From Lawsonella clevelandensis (GTDB taxonomy: Bacteria > Actinomycetota > Actinomycetes > Mycobacteriales > Mycobacteriaceae), in the NCBI RefSeq assembly GCF_001293125.1, contig NZ_CP009312.1, positions 1,091,447 through 1,155,446 on the forward strand: a stretch of 64,000 nt of DNA, in the 5' to 3' direction. The translations under genes were made by a program, and so were the position numbers. This document shows positions 1 to 8,229 of this stretch, one piece after another. The notes beneath the pieces are model-generated. The model was given only the letters and a program-made list of their open reading frames with translations, was not told where the DNA came from and did not search any database. Position 1 is the first letter of the stretch. Each line of letters starts with the position of its first letter.

Positions 1-666
1 CGGCACCGCCATAGCGTCATGCCACACCAGCACCTGTGCGTCCGTATCCGGGCCAGCCCCAATTCCCACTGTCGGAATAGCCAACGTCTCCGTGGCTTCC
101 TTCGCCACCTCCGCCGGCACCATCTCCAACACCACCGCGCTGGCCCCCGCCTCCTGCACGGCATGCGCATCCGCCAACAACTGTGCGGCAGCGTCACCCC
201 GCCCCTGCACCTTAAACCCACCCAGGGCATGCACGGACTGCGGCGTAAACCCAATATGGGCCATCACCGGAATACCCGCGTTCACCAGCGCGCGGATCCG
301 GCCCGCCATCCGCAAGCCGCCCTCAATCTTCACCATCTGCGCCCCCGACTGGCGCATCATCTGCACCGAAGACGCAATAGCCTGCTCATCCGACGCCTCA
401 TAGGTGCCGAATGGCAAATCCGCCACCACCAGCGCCTGCGGGGCACCCCGCACCACGCCGCGAGCCAAGAAAATCATCTCGTCCAGCGTCACCCGGGTGG
501 TGGTGTCGTAGCCATACACCACATTCGCGGCAGAATCCCCCACCAACAACACCGGAATGTCGGCGGCCGCAAAAGCGCGGGCAGTGGAGTAGTCGTAGGC
601 AGTCAACATGGCCCACTTGTGGCCATCCTGCTTCCATTGGGCAAGGTCCAAAACGCGTGTGTGCAT
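1..666 (-). CDS. panB: 3-methyl-2-oxobutanoate hydroxymethyltransferase (ketopantoate hydroxymethyltransferase), 3' end outside window
   Basis: PanB transfers a hydroxymethyl group from methylene-tetrahydrofolate to 2-oxoisovalerate, the first committed step of pantothenate synthesis in the cytoplasm. The reverse strand reads from an ATG at 664-666 without a stop to base 1, giving 222 codons of a family usually around 265-280 residues. The translation has the PanB N-terminus (MLTAYD), the substrate/metal stretch [19 protein letters not shown], and [15 protein letters not shown] followed by KVQGR. It is divergent from coaBC, and panC-panD lie just beyond, so the locus is a CoA-precursor cluster. 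The gene is missing from simple ORF lists only because its stop lies outside the window. Confidence 0.95.
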   Translation of the reverse strand, partial: MHTRVLDLAQWKQDGHKWAMLTAYDYSTARAFAAADIPVLLVGDSAANVVYGYDTTTRVTLDEMIFLARGVVRGAPQALVVADLPFGTYEASDEQAIASSVQMMRQSGAQMVKIEGGLRMAGRIRALVNAGIPVMAHIGFTPQSVHALGGFKVQGRGDAAAQLLADAHAVQEAGASAVVLEMVPAEVAKEATETLAIPTVGIGAGPDTDAQVLVWHDAMAVP

Positions 667-764
667 GCCTATAAGTGTGCCACTTCCCCTCAAAAAGGCC
701 AGCTGAGACGCCACAAATACGCAACAACCCAGGAGCCGGGTAGTAAGCAGCCTAGAATAGCGTT

Positions 765-2033
765 ATGGCACAAGCAGGGAAGAACATTGTGGTGGGCGTT
801 GGCGGCGGTATCGCGGCCTACAAAGCCTGCATGGTCATTCGTGAGTTCACCAAAGCTGGGCACACCGTCACCGCCATCCCCACCGCCGCAGCCGAAAGCT
901 TCATCGGCACCGCCACCCTGGAAGCCCTCACCGGCCAGCCCGCAACCTCCAGTGTTTTCACCGGCATCCCCCAGGTGCGGCACGTCTCTGTCGGCTCCGC
1001 CGCAGATCTAGTGGTTGTCGCCCCCACCACCGCGGACCTCCTCTCCCGCATCGCCGCTGGGGCCGCCAACGACATGCTCACCACCACCCTCCTCATGGCC
1101 ACCTGCCCGGTGCTGCTCGCTCCTGCTATGCACACCCAAATGTGGGAAAACAGCCTAGTCCAGCGCAATGTCGCCACCCTCCGCGACCATGGCTACACGG
1201 TGATGGAGCCAGCAGTGGGTAGGTTGACGGGCCCCGACTCCGGCGCCGGGCGCCTGCCCGAACCTCACGAGATTGCCGACATGGCCCTCGCCCTCCTCGA
1301 AGAACAGGAGCTGGCCACCGCCCGGTCTGTACCTGCAACCGCGATGCCCCGCGACCTCACCGGACGCTACATCATCGTGACTGCCGGCGGTACCCGCGAA
1401 GCCCTCGACCCAGTCCGCTACCTGGGCAACAACTCCTCCGGCCAACAAGGCGCTGCCCTCGCCGCCTGCGCCGCCCAACGCGGCGCCCACGTCACTCTCC
1501 TCCTTGGTGCTCACGACCTCCCCTACCTTCCCGCCGGCGTGCACGTAGAACCCGTCACCAGTGCCCTCCACCTCCACCACACCCTCACCGCGCTCCTCGA
1601 CACCCACCCCGTCGATGCCGTCATCATGGCTGCTGCCGTAGCCGACTTCCGCCCCACCACCACCGCAGACACCAAACTCAAAAAGGGCACCAGCAGCGAA
1701 CCCAGCAGCATCGCACTCACCCGCAACCCCGACATCCTGGCGGACATTGTTACTCGCTACCCCCACCTCACCACCGTCGGCTTTGCTGCCGAAACCGGCG
1801 ACTCCGACCATACGGTGCTCCAACTGGGTCGTGAGAAATTCGCTCGCAAAGGCTGCCACCTGCTCATGGTCAACGAAGTGGGGTTCGACACCACCTTCGG
1901 CCAGCCCACCAACGCCGGCTGGCTGTTGGGGCGTGAAGGCGCCGAAACACGCATTCCCCGCATGTCCAAACGCGGCGTCGCCATGCGCATCCTCGACCAG
2001 CTGAGCACTCTCCTCGCTACGCAAGAGCCCTAA
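765..2033 (+). CDS. coaBC: Bifunctional phosphopantothenoylcysteine decarboxylase / phosphopantothenate-cysteine ligase
   Basis: CoaBC (Dfp) joins cysteine to 4'-phosphopantothenate and decarboxylates the product to 4'-phosphopantetheine. The 422 residues contain an N-terminal flavoprotein CoaC domain (about 1-185) with the GVGGGIAAYK flavin-binding start, the active-site His region (RHVSVGSAADLVVVAPTTAD) and PAMHTQMWENS. The C-terminal CoaB domain has TAGGTREALDPVRYLGNNSSG and the AAVADFRP and KLKK motifs. The decarboxylase substrate loop reads TGPDSGAGRLPEP; the cysteine that the Escherichia coli enzyme has in this loop is absent, as I recall for other actinobacterial CoaBC proteins. The gene starts 98 bases from divergent panB. 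A TAGAAT -10-like box lies just before the ATG. Confidence 0.95.
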   Translation: MAQAGKNIVVGVGGGIAAYKACMVIREFTKAGHTVTAIPTAAAESFIGTATLEALTGQPATSSVFTGIPQVRHVSVGSAADLVVVAPTTADLLSRIAAGAANDMLTTTLLMATCPVLLAPAMHTQMWENSLVQRNVATLRDHGYTVMEPAVGRLTGPDSGAGRLPEPHEIADMALALLEEQELATARSVPATAMPRDLTGRYIIVTAGGTREALDPVRYLGNNSSGQQGAALAACAAQRGAHVTLLLGAHDLPYLPAGVHVEPVTSALHLHHTLTALLDTHPVDAVIMAAAVADFRPTTTADTKLKKGTSSEPSSIALTRNPDILADIVTRYPHLTTVGFAAETGDSDHTVLQLGREKFARKGCHLLMVNEVGFDTTFGQPTNAGWLLGREGAETRIPRMSKRGVAMRILDQLSTLLATQEP

Positions 2034-2071
2034 GGGAGCGCCTGCCCTACGCTGGGCGCCCCTCCTGCCCG

Positions 2072-2158
2072 CCCTAAACCCGCTACCGGCGTACCCTAAA
2101 CCGGCCTCCGGCGTATTCCCAACTCCCCTCCGGCGTGCCCCAAACCGGCACCGGCACG
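2072..2158. repeat. Four degenerate 22-base tandem repeats upstream of panC
   Basis: The coaBC-panC gap holds four adjacent units of about 22 bases (2072-2093, 2094-2115, 2116-2137, 2138-2158). The common pattern is CCCTAAACCGGCNCCGGCGT. Units differ from each other at several positions, and the last is 21 bases. There is no spacer between units, so this is a tandem repeat and not a CRISPR array. Function is unknown; it could mark replication slippage or a protein-binding array before panC. Confidence 0.7.
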
Positions 2159-2262
2159 CTACTGTCCTGTTGTACGGAAAGCGTCGGCCGAGCCGGCCAA
2201 GATGGCAGGCTGGGCATACTTCACCAATTGGTTTTCCGCAAAGGTAAGCCCATAATTAAGGG

Positions 2263-3150
2263 GTGACTAGTGACAACACGTCCCTGCAAGTATGTACCGC
2301 GCCTAGCGACCTTAGTACCCTTGCCGACCAGCTCCGCGCCGCCGGCCGATCCATCGCGCTTGTCCCTACCATGGGTGCCCTCCACGATGGACACATGCAG
2401 CTCGTCCGTGCTGCCAAAAAGGTTCCCAACGCTACCGTCATCGTCAGTATCTTTGTCAACCCCCTCCAATTTGGGCCTACCGAAGACCTCGACTCCTACC
2501 CCCGCACTCTCTCTGCGGACCTCGACCTCCTCGCCGCCGAAGGCGTAGACGTCGCCTTCGCCCCCACCGCCCACGACATGTACCCGCACGGGTACCGCAG
2601 CACCGTCACCCCTGGCCCTCTCGCCGCCGAACTAGAAGGCGCCACCCGCCCCGGCCACTTCGCCGGTGCCCTCACCGTGTGCGCCAAACTCTTCGGTATC
2701 TCCCGTGCTCACCACGCGTTCTTCGGGGAGAAGGACTATCAGCAGCTCGTCCTCCTCAAGCAGATGGTGGAGGACCTCAACCTGCCAATTACCCTGCACC
2801 CCGTCCCTATCCGCCGGGAGGAGAGTGGCCTTGCCCTTAGCTCCCGCAACCGCTACCTTTCCGCCGAGGAACACCTGCTGGCCCAGCAGCTCTTCGCCAG
2901 CCTGCGCGCCGGTGTTTCCGCCGCCGATAACGGAGCCTCGCCCCGTGAGGTGGTGGGCGCCACCCTCGCCTATCTTGCCCAGTATCCGCAGATCGATGTC
3001 GACTACGTTGAGGTTCGCGACGTCGGCCTGCAACCACTGGGCGGCTGTGCCGACGCCACGGTGGCGGCCCGCCTGCTGTTGGCTGCCCGCATCGGCGCTA
3101 CCCGACTGATCGACAACATGGGACTGATGCTCCAACCCTGGGACTACTAA
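2263..3150 (+). CDS. panC: Pantothenate synthetase (pantoate-beta-alanine ligase)
   Basis: PanC condenses pantoate with beta-alanine using ATP through a pantoyl-adenylate intermediate. The 295-residue product has the nucleotidyl-transferase start [13 protein letters not shown] (HIGH-type motif), the pantoate-binding [28 protein letters not shown], and the KMSKS-like loop region [10 protein letters not shown]. Length is normal for the family. The GTG at 2263 follows AAGGGG closely. panD follows after only a few bases, so panC and panD are surely one operon: PanD makes the beta-alanine that PanC consumes. Confidence 0.95.
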   Translation: MTSDNTSLQVCTAPSDLSTLADQLRAAGRSIALVPTMGALHDGHMQLVRAAKKVPNATVIVSIFVNPLQFGPTEDLDSYPRTLSADLDLLAAEGVDVAFAPTAHDMYPHGYRSTVTPGPLAAELEGATRPGHFAGALTVCAKLFGISRAHHAFFGEKDYQQLVLLKQMVEDLNLPITLHPVPIRREESGLALSSRNRYLSAEEHLLAQQLFASLRAGVSAADNGASPREVVGATLAYLAQYPQIDVDYVEVRDVGLQPLGGCADATVAARLLLAARIGATRLIDNMGLMLQPWDY

Positions 3151-3163
3151 GGATGTGCCTACT

Positions 3164-3571
3164 GTGTTCCGAACCATGCTGAAATCGAAGATTCACCGCG
3201 CCACCGTCACTCAAGCGGACCTGCACTATGTGGGTTCCTGCACGATTGACGTTGCCCTCCTGGAGGCCGCTGACCTGTGGGAAGGCGAAAAGGTGGATAT
3301 CGTTGATGTCACTAACGGCAACCGCCTCTCCACCTACTGCATTGCGGGAGAGCGGGGTTCCGGCATGATCTCCATTAATGGTGCCGCCGCCCACCTTATT
3401 CACCCGGGGGACATGGTGATCCTTATTGGTTATGGGTTGATGGAGGAGGCGGAAGCGCGGAGTTACCAGCCGAAGGTGATTTTTGTGGATGAGAAGAACC
3501 AGATTCTGGAGGAGGGCTGCGATCCGGCTAGTGTGCCTGAGGGGTCGGGGTTGCTTGATCCGCGTGGTTAG
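3164..3571 (+). CDS. panD: Aspartate 1-decarboxylase proenzyme
   Basis: PanD decarboxylates aspartate to beta-alanine. It is made as a proenzyme that cleaves itself to create a pyruvoyl group. The sequence shows the family start [14 protein letters not shown] and the processing region HYVGSCTID, where cleavage is expected between Gly and Ser. The downstream stretch [17 protein letters not shown] is also typical. I chose the GTG at 3164 (135 residues) because AAGGA at 3149-3153 is then 10 bases away and the protein starts like known PanD proteins. The GTG at 3155 would add three residues but sits one base from the ribosome site. It is the distal gene of panC-panD. Confidence 0.93.
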   Translation: MFRTMLKSKIHRATVTQADLHYVGSCTIDVALLEAADLWEGEKVDIVDVTNGNRLSTYCIAGERGSGMISINGAAAHLIHPGDMVILIGYGLMEEAEARSYQPKVIFVDEKNQILEEGCDPASVPEGSGLLDPRG

Positions 3572-3615
3572 GGGTGAGGTGTCCAGAGCGCCTCTGTGAG
3601 CTGTATGAAGAACTA

Positions 3616-3645
3616 ACGCCCCGGTACTATTACCGGGGCGTTTTT
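3616..3645 (+). terminator. Rho-independent terminator of panC-panD
   Basis: A perfect 10-bp stem (3617-3626 with 3631-3640) closes a CTAT loop and is followed by five T residues. It lies 45 bases after the panD stop. Confidence 0.9.
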
Positions 3646-3766
3646 GTATATATCTCTAAATAAATTGTGTATATTGTCCTCAAAAAAGGCTGTCTACACT
3701 GTAGACACTAGGGAATCCCTACAATTTGTATGGTGAGATACCCATCACACTTTCCATGAAATAGTG

Positions 3767-3801
3767 AAAGGGCGCTTTCCCGCAGCAGGAAAGCGCCCTT
3801 T
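3767..3801 (+). terminator. Strong hairpin, possible small-RNA terminator
   Basis: A perfect 14-bp stem (3767-3780 with 3788-3801) closes a 7-base loop, with arms beginning AAAGGGCGC and ending GCGCCCTTT. It follows the panD terminator by 120 bases with no convincing gene between, so it could end a small RNA starting near 3680. The tail has only interrupted T residues (TTTGTCTTG). Confidence 0.55.
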
Positions 3802-4091
3802 GTCTTGTGCAAAACCAGTATAAACCTAATAAATGAATGAGTGCAAGTCGAAGCGGAGATAAAAATAAATAATGGCAACAAAAACCCCTCTACAGAGTGC
3901 TTTTTAATGACTGCGAAAATAAAAAACATGCTGGACAGAGTACGGAGACCAAAAATATCTCTCTTAACCTTAAAAAAATTTAGGAAATCAACTAGCTTTT
4001 GGACAAGTGTCCTCGTACTGTCTTTTCTAGCACCACCAGAACATGTGGTGTGACCACTAAACATAAGTCAACTAGTCAGAATTGCAATGAT

Positions 4092-5738
4092 ATGTTGAAA
4101 CATGCTTTGGGAGTTGCGGCCAGTTTCTTGGCACTGGCCTGTGGACTGGGAGTAGGAGCCGCCCAAGCGGCTGACGCACCTACCCCGTCTCTCTCCAGCA
4201 GTGCACACGACATCGTCGCCACCAGTGACGTACAGGTGACTGCACCGAACAACCTCGGCAGCGCGCTTGCATCCAGCCTCGGACGGGATGCACGCGTGCA
4301 GCTCGATACCCCGGCTCAGCCCGCCAGTCGTGTACCCTCCAGCCAAGACACCCTCTCCTTCCTTCAGTCCAGCCTGCTTCTCGTCGGCCGGGACGTCCTC
4401 GCCCACGGAGCCCAGGGCAGCATCACCACCGCTGTCTCAACTGCTCTACACGGACAGCTCGACGCCCTTACCGGCCTCGTCTACACTCGCAAGGACAACG
4501 ACAAGGACAAGAACACCAAGAGCAAGAAGCGCACCACCAAGCGTGCTGCCCAGGCAAAAGAGGACAACACTCCTCTCACCAGCGCACCCGAGTTCATCAA
4601 GAACCTCGGCGAGGACATTGACGGAATGTGGGCGGTCGTCGCAGAATCCGCATCCCGCGTCCCCGTCCTGGGTGAAATGGTCTACGACATCATCGAAGGC
4701 ATGCGTCACAGCCGCTACTGGAAGAACGATTACTACCGCATCCTCCGGACCACCTCCATCTTCGTCGCCCTTACCGGCCTCGTCCTCGGACCCATCACCG
4801 GTCTGGCAGCTGCTGTCTTTATCGCCTTTTCTCTAGTCCTGCCGGTCACCGCACTGCTGCTCACCGGAGCAGTATTCTTCGGCATCGTGGCCCTACCCGT
4901 CGCCTTCCTTAACGGCATTGCGCTGGTCATCCTGTCCGGCACAACCTGGCTGTTGGCAGTGGGCGCAGGTATCTCCATGATCGTCTTCGGCGCCCTGCTC
5001 GCCGCCGGTGTGGTCGATCTGTTCGCAGGGTTGTCCTTCGTGTTTACCCTGCCGATCATCCCCATCCCCCTCAACTTCACCCCGATTGTGCTCGCCGCCC
5101 TCGCCGTGGTGGCCCGCCTCCTGGGTGTTGCCCTCGTGGTCTTCGGCATCATCGTGCTGATGGCCTCCGGGCTCCTGTTGGTGGGTGTGTTCTTCGGCCT
5201 CATGATGATCCTTGCTCCGTGGCTGTTCATCGCCGGCCTGTTCCTCCTCACTGCTGCAATCTGGCTCTTCGCCTTCATCATCAGCCTGGCTATCATCGGA
5301 CCCATCGCCCTTATCACCATCCCGCTGGCAACTCTGCCGTGGATGCTGGCAGCGCTGGCTGTGTTCCTCTTCGGAATGTTCATCTACGCCGTCTCCGGTA
5401 ACACCAACCGCGGACCGCAGTACGAAGCCGTCAACCAGACAAAGAAGCAGAAGGAAGAAGCCGCAGCCGCAGGTCAGGACAAGTCCAAGGCCAAGGGTAA
5501 AAACAAGAACAAGGGCAAGAAGGCTGCCAACAAGAACGCCAAGGGTGCCAAGAGTACCAAGAGTACAAAGAAAGCCGCTGGCAAGAAGGCTGCCAACACG
5601 TCCGCACAAGCTTCTTCCCACGCGAAGAAGAACGCCAAGAAAGGAAAGAAGGGTGCTCCTGTAGCACTCCGTGCTCAGGCAGCCATGTCACTAGCCGCCA
5701 GCCCAGCACGACCGAGCGATTACGGCCTGGCTGCCTAG
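4092..5738 (+). CDS. Exported or membrane protein with polytopic domain and lysine-rich tail, function unknown
   Basis: I do not recognise this 548-residue protein. From the ATG at 4092 it begins with a clear signal peptide (MLKHALGVAASFLALACGLG, cleavage expected near AQAAD). A soluble part to about residue 215 follows, including a charged patch at 133-151 (KDNDKDKNTKSKKR). Residues about 220-435 are almost wholly hydrophobic and could make nine or ten membrane segments. The C-terminus (about 440-521) is rich in Lys, Ala and Gly (KAKGKNKNKGKKAANKNAKG), like histone-H1-type or HU-type tails. An upstream in-frame ATG at 3999 would place the signal peptide internally, so 4092 is preferred although its ribosome site is poor. 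The gene stands alone between terminators. Confidence 0.75.
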   Translation: MLKHALGVAASFLALACGLGVGAAQAADAPTPSLSSSAHDIVATSDVQVTAPNNLGSALASSLGRDARVQLDTPAQPASRVPSSQDTLSFLQSSLLLVGRDVLAHGAQGSITTAVSTALHGQLDALTGLVYTRKDNDKDKNTKSKKRTTKRAAQAKEDNTPLTSAPEFIKNLGEDIDGMWAVVAESASRVPVLGEMVYDIIEGMRHSRYWKNDYYRILRTTSIFVALTGLVLGPITGLAAAVFIAFSLVLPVTALLLTGAVFFGIVALPVAFLNGIALVILSGTTWLLAVGAGISMIVFGALLAAGVVDLFAGLSFVFTLPIIPIPLNFTPIVLAALAVVARLLGVALVVFGIIVLMASGLLLVGVFFGLMMILAPWLFIAGLFLLTAAIWLFAFIISLAIIGPIALITIPLATLPWMLAALAVFLFGMFIYAVSGNTNRGPQYEAVNQTKKQKEEAAAAGQDKSKAKGKNKNKGKKAANKNAKGAKSTKSTKKAAGKKAANTSAQASSHAKKNAKKGKKGAPVALRAQAAMSLAASPARPSDYGLAA

Positions 5739-6145
5739 CACACGGCAACTCGCGAGCGCCACGTCGTCGATGCCACCTTCATAACGCTGAGGGCACCCCA
5801 CTGTGGTCCCTTCCCCGCGGGTGTCCCAGCGTGTGGGTTCCGCTCTAGTGTGGGAACGTTCCTGTCCCACACACCCCGGCATCGGTAGTCGCACTTCCTT
5901 GGTGAACACACCGGAGAGAGATCGTTGGAGAATCTCCCGGAGTGACCATAAAAGAAGACCCGCCCCGAATGAACAACTCGGAGGCGGGTCTTCTTCTGTC
6001 CAATCTCACTCGCGGTGGGGGAACAGACCAACGTGGGATGGTGCTGTTCCCTTACCACAGGTGTTACTTGTAGGGGACAGATGAGCCACGGCGGGTGACA
6101 TCGGGTCCGCCGCTGGCAGGGCAGAGCCTGCCACTGGGGGCGTCT
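5739..6145. other. Intergenic region between convergent genes
   Basis: No gene is supported in this 407-base gap. It contains an inverted repeat GTGTGGG/CCCACAC around 5831-5872 and the hairpin at 5952-5995. Short ORFs here have no recognisable product. Confidence 0.5.
5952..5995 (-). terminator. Probable terminator for pckG
   Basis: A 13-bp stem (5952-5964 with 5983-5995) encloses a loop with a further CCGA/TCGG pair. On the reverse strand the stem is followed by TCTTTTA, so it best fits termination of pckG transcription. The forward side is CT-rich, so it may also work for the upstream plus-strand gene. Confidence 0.65.
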
Positions 6146-8005
6146 TTACTTGGCAGCGTCATCGATGCGGGCTGCCACCGCATTGTGAGCATCCCAAATT
6201 TCCTGCGGCATATTCGGCAGGGACTCTAGGTGTTCCTTGCGCAGCTCCATCTCCTGCTGCCAGCGCGGCAGGTCAATAGAGAGCACGGTATCCAGATCCT
6301 TTTCGGCGATGTCGAGGCCGTCCAGCAGCAGCTCATCCTTGGCGGGAATGGTGCCGACGGGGGACTCCACACCCTCTACACGGCCGTCCTTCAGGTCCAT
6401 CAGCCACAACAGAGCGCGCAGGTTGTCTCGGTAGCCCGGCCACAGGTAGTGGCCGTCTTCCTTATCCCGCTGGAACCAGTTGACGTGGGCGAAGATCGGC
6501 ATATCCTGTACCTCGCCCAGGATGTTCAGCCAGTGTTGGGCGTAGTCGCCCTCGGGGTAGGCCATGAAGGGGCGCATGGACATGGGGTCGTAGCGCAGCT
6601 GGCCCTCCTTGCCCTCTGCGGCGAAGGTAGCTTCCGCACCAAGGGTGAGGCCGTCGTAGACTCCCTCGGCCAGGTCAGTGAAGGCGCGAATGAGCGGCTC
6701 GCGGTCGCGGCAGCGGCCACCGAAGATGATGGCGTCGATGGGCACACCGGCCGGGTCTTCAAAGTCGCCGGCAACATTGGGGACGTTCGCCAGGGTGGTG
6801 GTGAAGCGGCTGTTGGGGTGGGCCCATTCGTCGCCGGGCTTGCCGGAGCGCTGGTGTTCCACCGGGCGGTCGGCGATGGGGTTGCCCTTCCAGTCGAGCC
6901 AGCCGGTGACGTCCTCCGGGTAGTCGGGAGTCTTGCCCTCGAACCAGACGTCCTTGGTCATGGGGTTGTAGGCGACGTTGGTGAAGAGGGTCTTGGTGCC
7001 CTCGGCGATGGCGGCGACGGCGGTGGGGTTGGTGGTCTGGTTGGTGTCCTTGGCGACACCGAAGGCGCCGTACTCGGGGTTCATGCCGTAGAGTTTGCCG
7101 TCCTCTGGGTTGACCCACAGCCAGACAATGTCGTCACCGTAGAAGTCGACGGTGAAGCGGTCGCCCAGGGCGTCGGGGGCGAGCATCATGGCCAGGTTGG
7201 TCTTGCCGGAGGCGGAGGGGAAGCCGCCGCAGATGTGGTAGGTGCGGCCGGTTTCCTTGTCGCGGATGCCGATGAGCATGAACTGTTCGGCCAGGAATTT
7301 GCCGGAGGCCCAGCCGTCGTAGCAGGCCAAGCGGAGGCCGTGGGCGATCTTGCCGAGGAGGGCGTTGCCGCCGTAGGAGGAGCCGTAGTGGAGGATGGTG
7401 CGTTCGTCGGCGACGGTGGCAAAGAGGCGCTCGTCGTCCTCGGTACCTTGGCCTAGGTTGGGGAGGTCGCCGGTGACATGCACGGCGTGGACGAACTGGT
7501 TGTCGTCGTCGAGGTCGTTGACGTAGTCGGCGTCGACGCGAGCCATGCGAATCATGTGGATGGCGACGGTGCGGGAGTCAGTGAGTTCGACGCCGCGTGC
7601 CCAGGCTTCCAGGGGGTTGCCGGCGGGGGACATGAGGTAGGGCACCACGTACATGGTCTTGCCTGCGGAGGCTCCGGCCATGTACTTCTTCTGGCGTTCG
7701 GTGATCTCGGCGGCGTCCCGCCAGTTGTTGTAGGCGCCCTTATCTGTTTCGTTGTGGGTGGCGACGACGGTGCGTTCTTCGGAGCGGGCGGTGTCCTTGT
7801 AGTAGCTGCGCGAGTAGTAGAGGTCTTTGCCGGCATCGAAGATTTCGCCGTCGGCGAGGGCCTCGGCGAGAAGGCGGTCGTCGTCTGCGGCGGAGATGAC
7901 TTCTACCTTGGCGGGCGTGGTGATAGCGGCCCACTCTTCAACGAATTCGTGGACTTTCGGGTTGGTGATGCCACCCTCGGTGAGGATGTCGTTTAGGGTG
8001 CTCAT
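6146..8005 (-). CDS. pckG: Phosphoenolpyruvate carboxykinase (GTP)
   Basis: PckG interconverts oxaloacetate plus GTP with PEP, CO2 and GDP at the gluconeogenic entry point. The 619 residues match the family length and include YVVPYLMSPAGNP, the arginine-rich substrate stretch and the Mn/GTP site WVNPEDGKLYGMNPEYGAFG. The P-loop reads GGFPSASGKTN at about residues 261-271. In most GTP-PEPCKs this loop contains the hyper-reactive Cys (FPSACGKTN); here position 266 is Ser, and a Cys occurs a few residues earlier (HICGG). The gene starts at an ATG after AAGGA and is divergent from the cupin gene. A consensus iron box lies 102 bases upstream of the start. Confidence 0.96.
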   Translation of the reverse strand: MSTLNDILTEGGITNPKVHEFVEEWAAITTPAKVEVISAADDDRLLAEALADGEIFDAGKDLYYSRSYYKDTARSEERTVVATHNETDKGAYNNWRDAAEITERQKKYMAGASAGKTMYVVPYLMSPAGNPLEAWARGVELTDSRTVAIHMIRMARVDADYVNDLDDDNQFVHAVHVTGDLPNLGQGTEDDERLFATVADERTILHYGSSYGGNALLGKIAHGLRLACYDGWASGKFLAEQFMLIGIRDKETGRTYHICGGFPSASGKTNLAMMLAPDALGDRFTVDFYGDDIVWLWVNPEDGKLYGMNPEYGAFGVAKDTNQTTNPTAVAAIAEGTKTLFTNVAYNPMTKDVWFEGKTPDYPEDVTGWLDWKGNPIADRPVEHQRSGKPGDEWAHPNSRFTTTLANVPNVAGDFEDPAGVPIDAIIFGGRCRDREPLIRAFTDLAEGVYDGLTLGAEATFAAEGKEGQLRYDPMSMRPFMAYPEGDYAQHWLNILGEVQDMPIFAHVNWFQRDKEDGHYLWPGYRDNLRALLWLMDLKDGRVEGVESPVGTIPAKDELLLDGLDIAEKDLDTVLSIDLPRWQQEMELRKEHLESLPNMPQEIWDAHNAVAARIDDAAK

Positions 8006-8106
8006 GGGGCTTCCTTGTGGGTTGGGGGTGATGTCGGCAGAGCGTCCAGCGGGCGGTGCTTCGCGGGGGAAGGGGAGCTCGTGGGTCTTTCTCCAACCGG
8101 TACTAA

Positions 8107-8125
8107 TTAGGTTAGCCTAACCTAA
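8107..8125. promoter_or_regulatory. DtxR/IdeR iron box between pckG and the cupin gene
   Basis: TTAGGTTAGCCTAACCTAA is a full 19-base palindrome identical to the DtxR/IdeR operator consensus. A TATATT -10-like box at 8140-8145 suggests a plus-strand promoter (toward the cupin gene) that the repressor would block. Reverse-strand TAATTA near 8104 could serve pckG. Which gene is iron-controlled cannot be told from sequence alone. Confidence 0.85.
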
Positions 8126-8229
8126 CTAAACTGACGAATTATATTGGGCGCAGACCAGTACAAATGAGACCTTCACCACAAAATCTCATTTCTGGGAAAG
8201 GTGACGGATTCTCCCATGTTGCACTGGAT

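Larger units (their letters stand above)
3572..4091. other. AT-rich intergenic block with inverted repeats
   Basis: This 520-base gap is clearly richer in A and T than the genes around it. It holds the panD terminator (3616-3645), a 7-bp-arm inverted repeat GTCTACA-C-TGTAGAC at 3692-3706, AGGGA-A-TCCCT at 3710-3720, a 14-bp hairpin at 3767-3801 and GGACA-AG-TGTCC at 4001-4012. Small ORFs are possible on both strands, but they run through the hairpins and look like no known protein. It may carry a small RNA ending at the 3767-3801 hairpin and the control region of the next gene. Confidence 0.5.

Noticed and set aside
2072-2158. Possible CRISPR array
   Set aside because: The units are adjacent with no spacers and differ from each other; it is a degenerate tandem repeat.
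3841-4053. 70-codon plus-strand ORF in the AT-rich gap
   Set aside because: Weak start context and no similarity; it overlaps the probable control region of the 4092 gene.
3708-4064. 118-codon minus-strand ORF in the AT-rich gap
   Set aside because: It runs through the 14-bp hairpin at 3767-3801 and has no ribosome site or likeness; AT-rich DNA gives such frames by chance in this context.
6230-7456. 408-codon plus-strand ORF opposite pckG
   Set aside because: It is the antisense of a clear PEPCK gene; its translation is low-complexity Gly/Val/Ala-rich with no domain.
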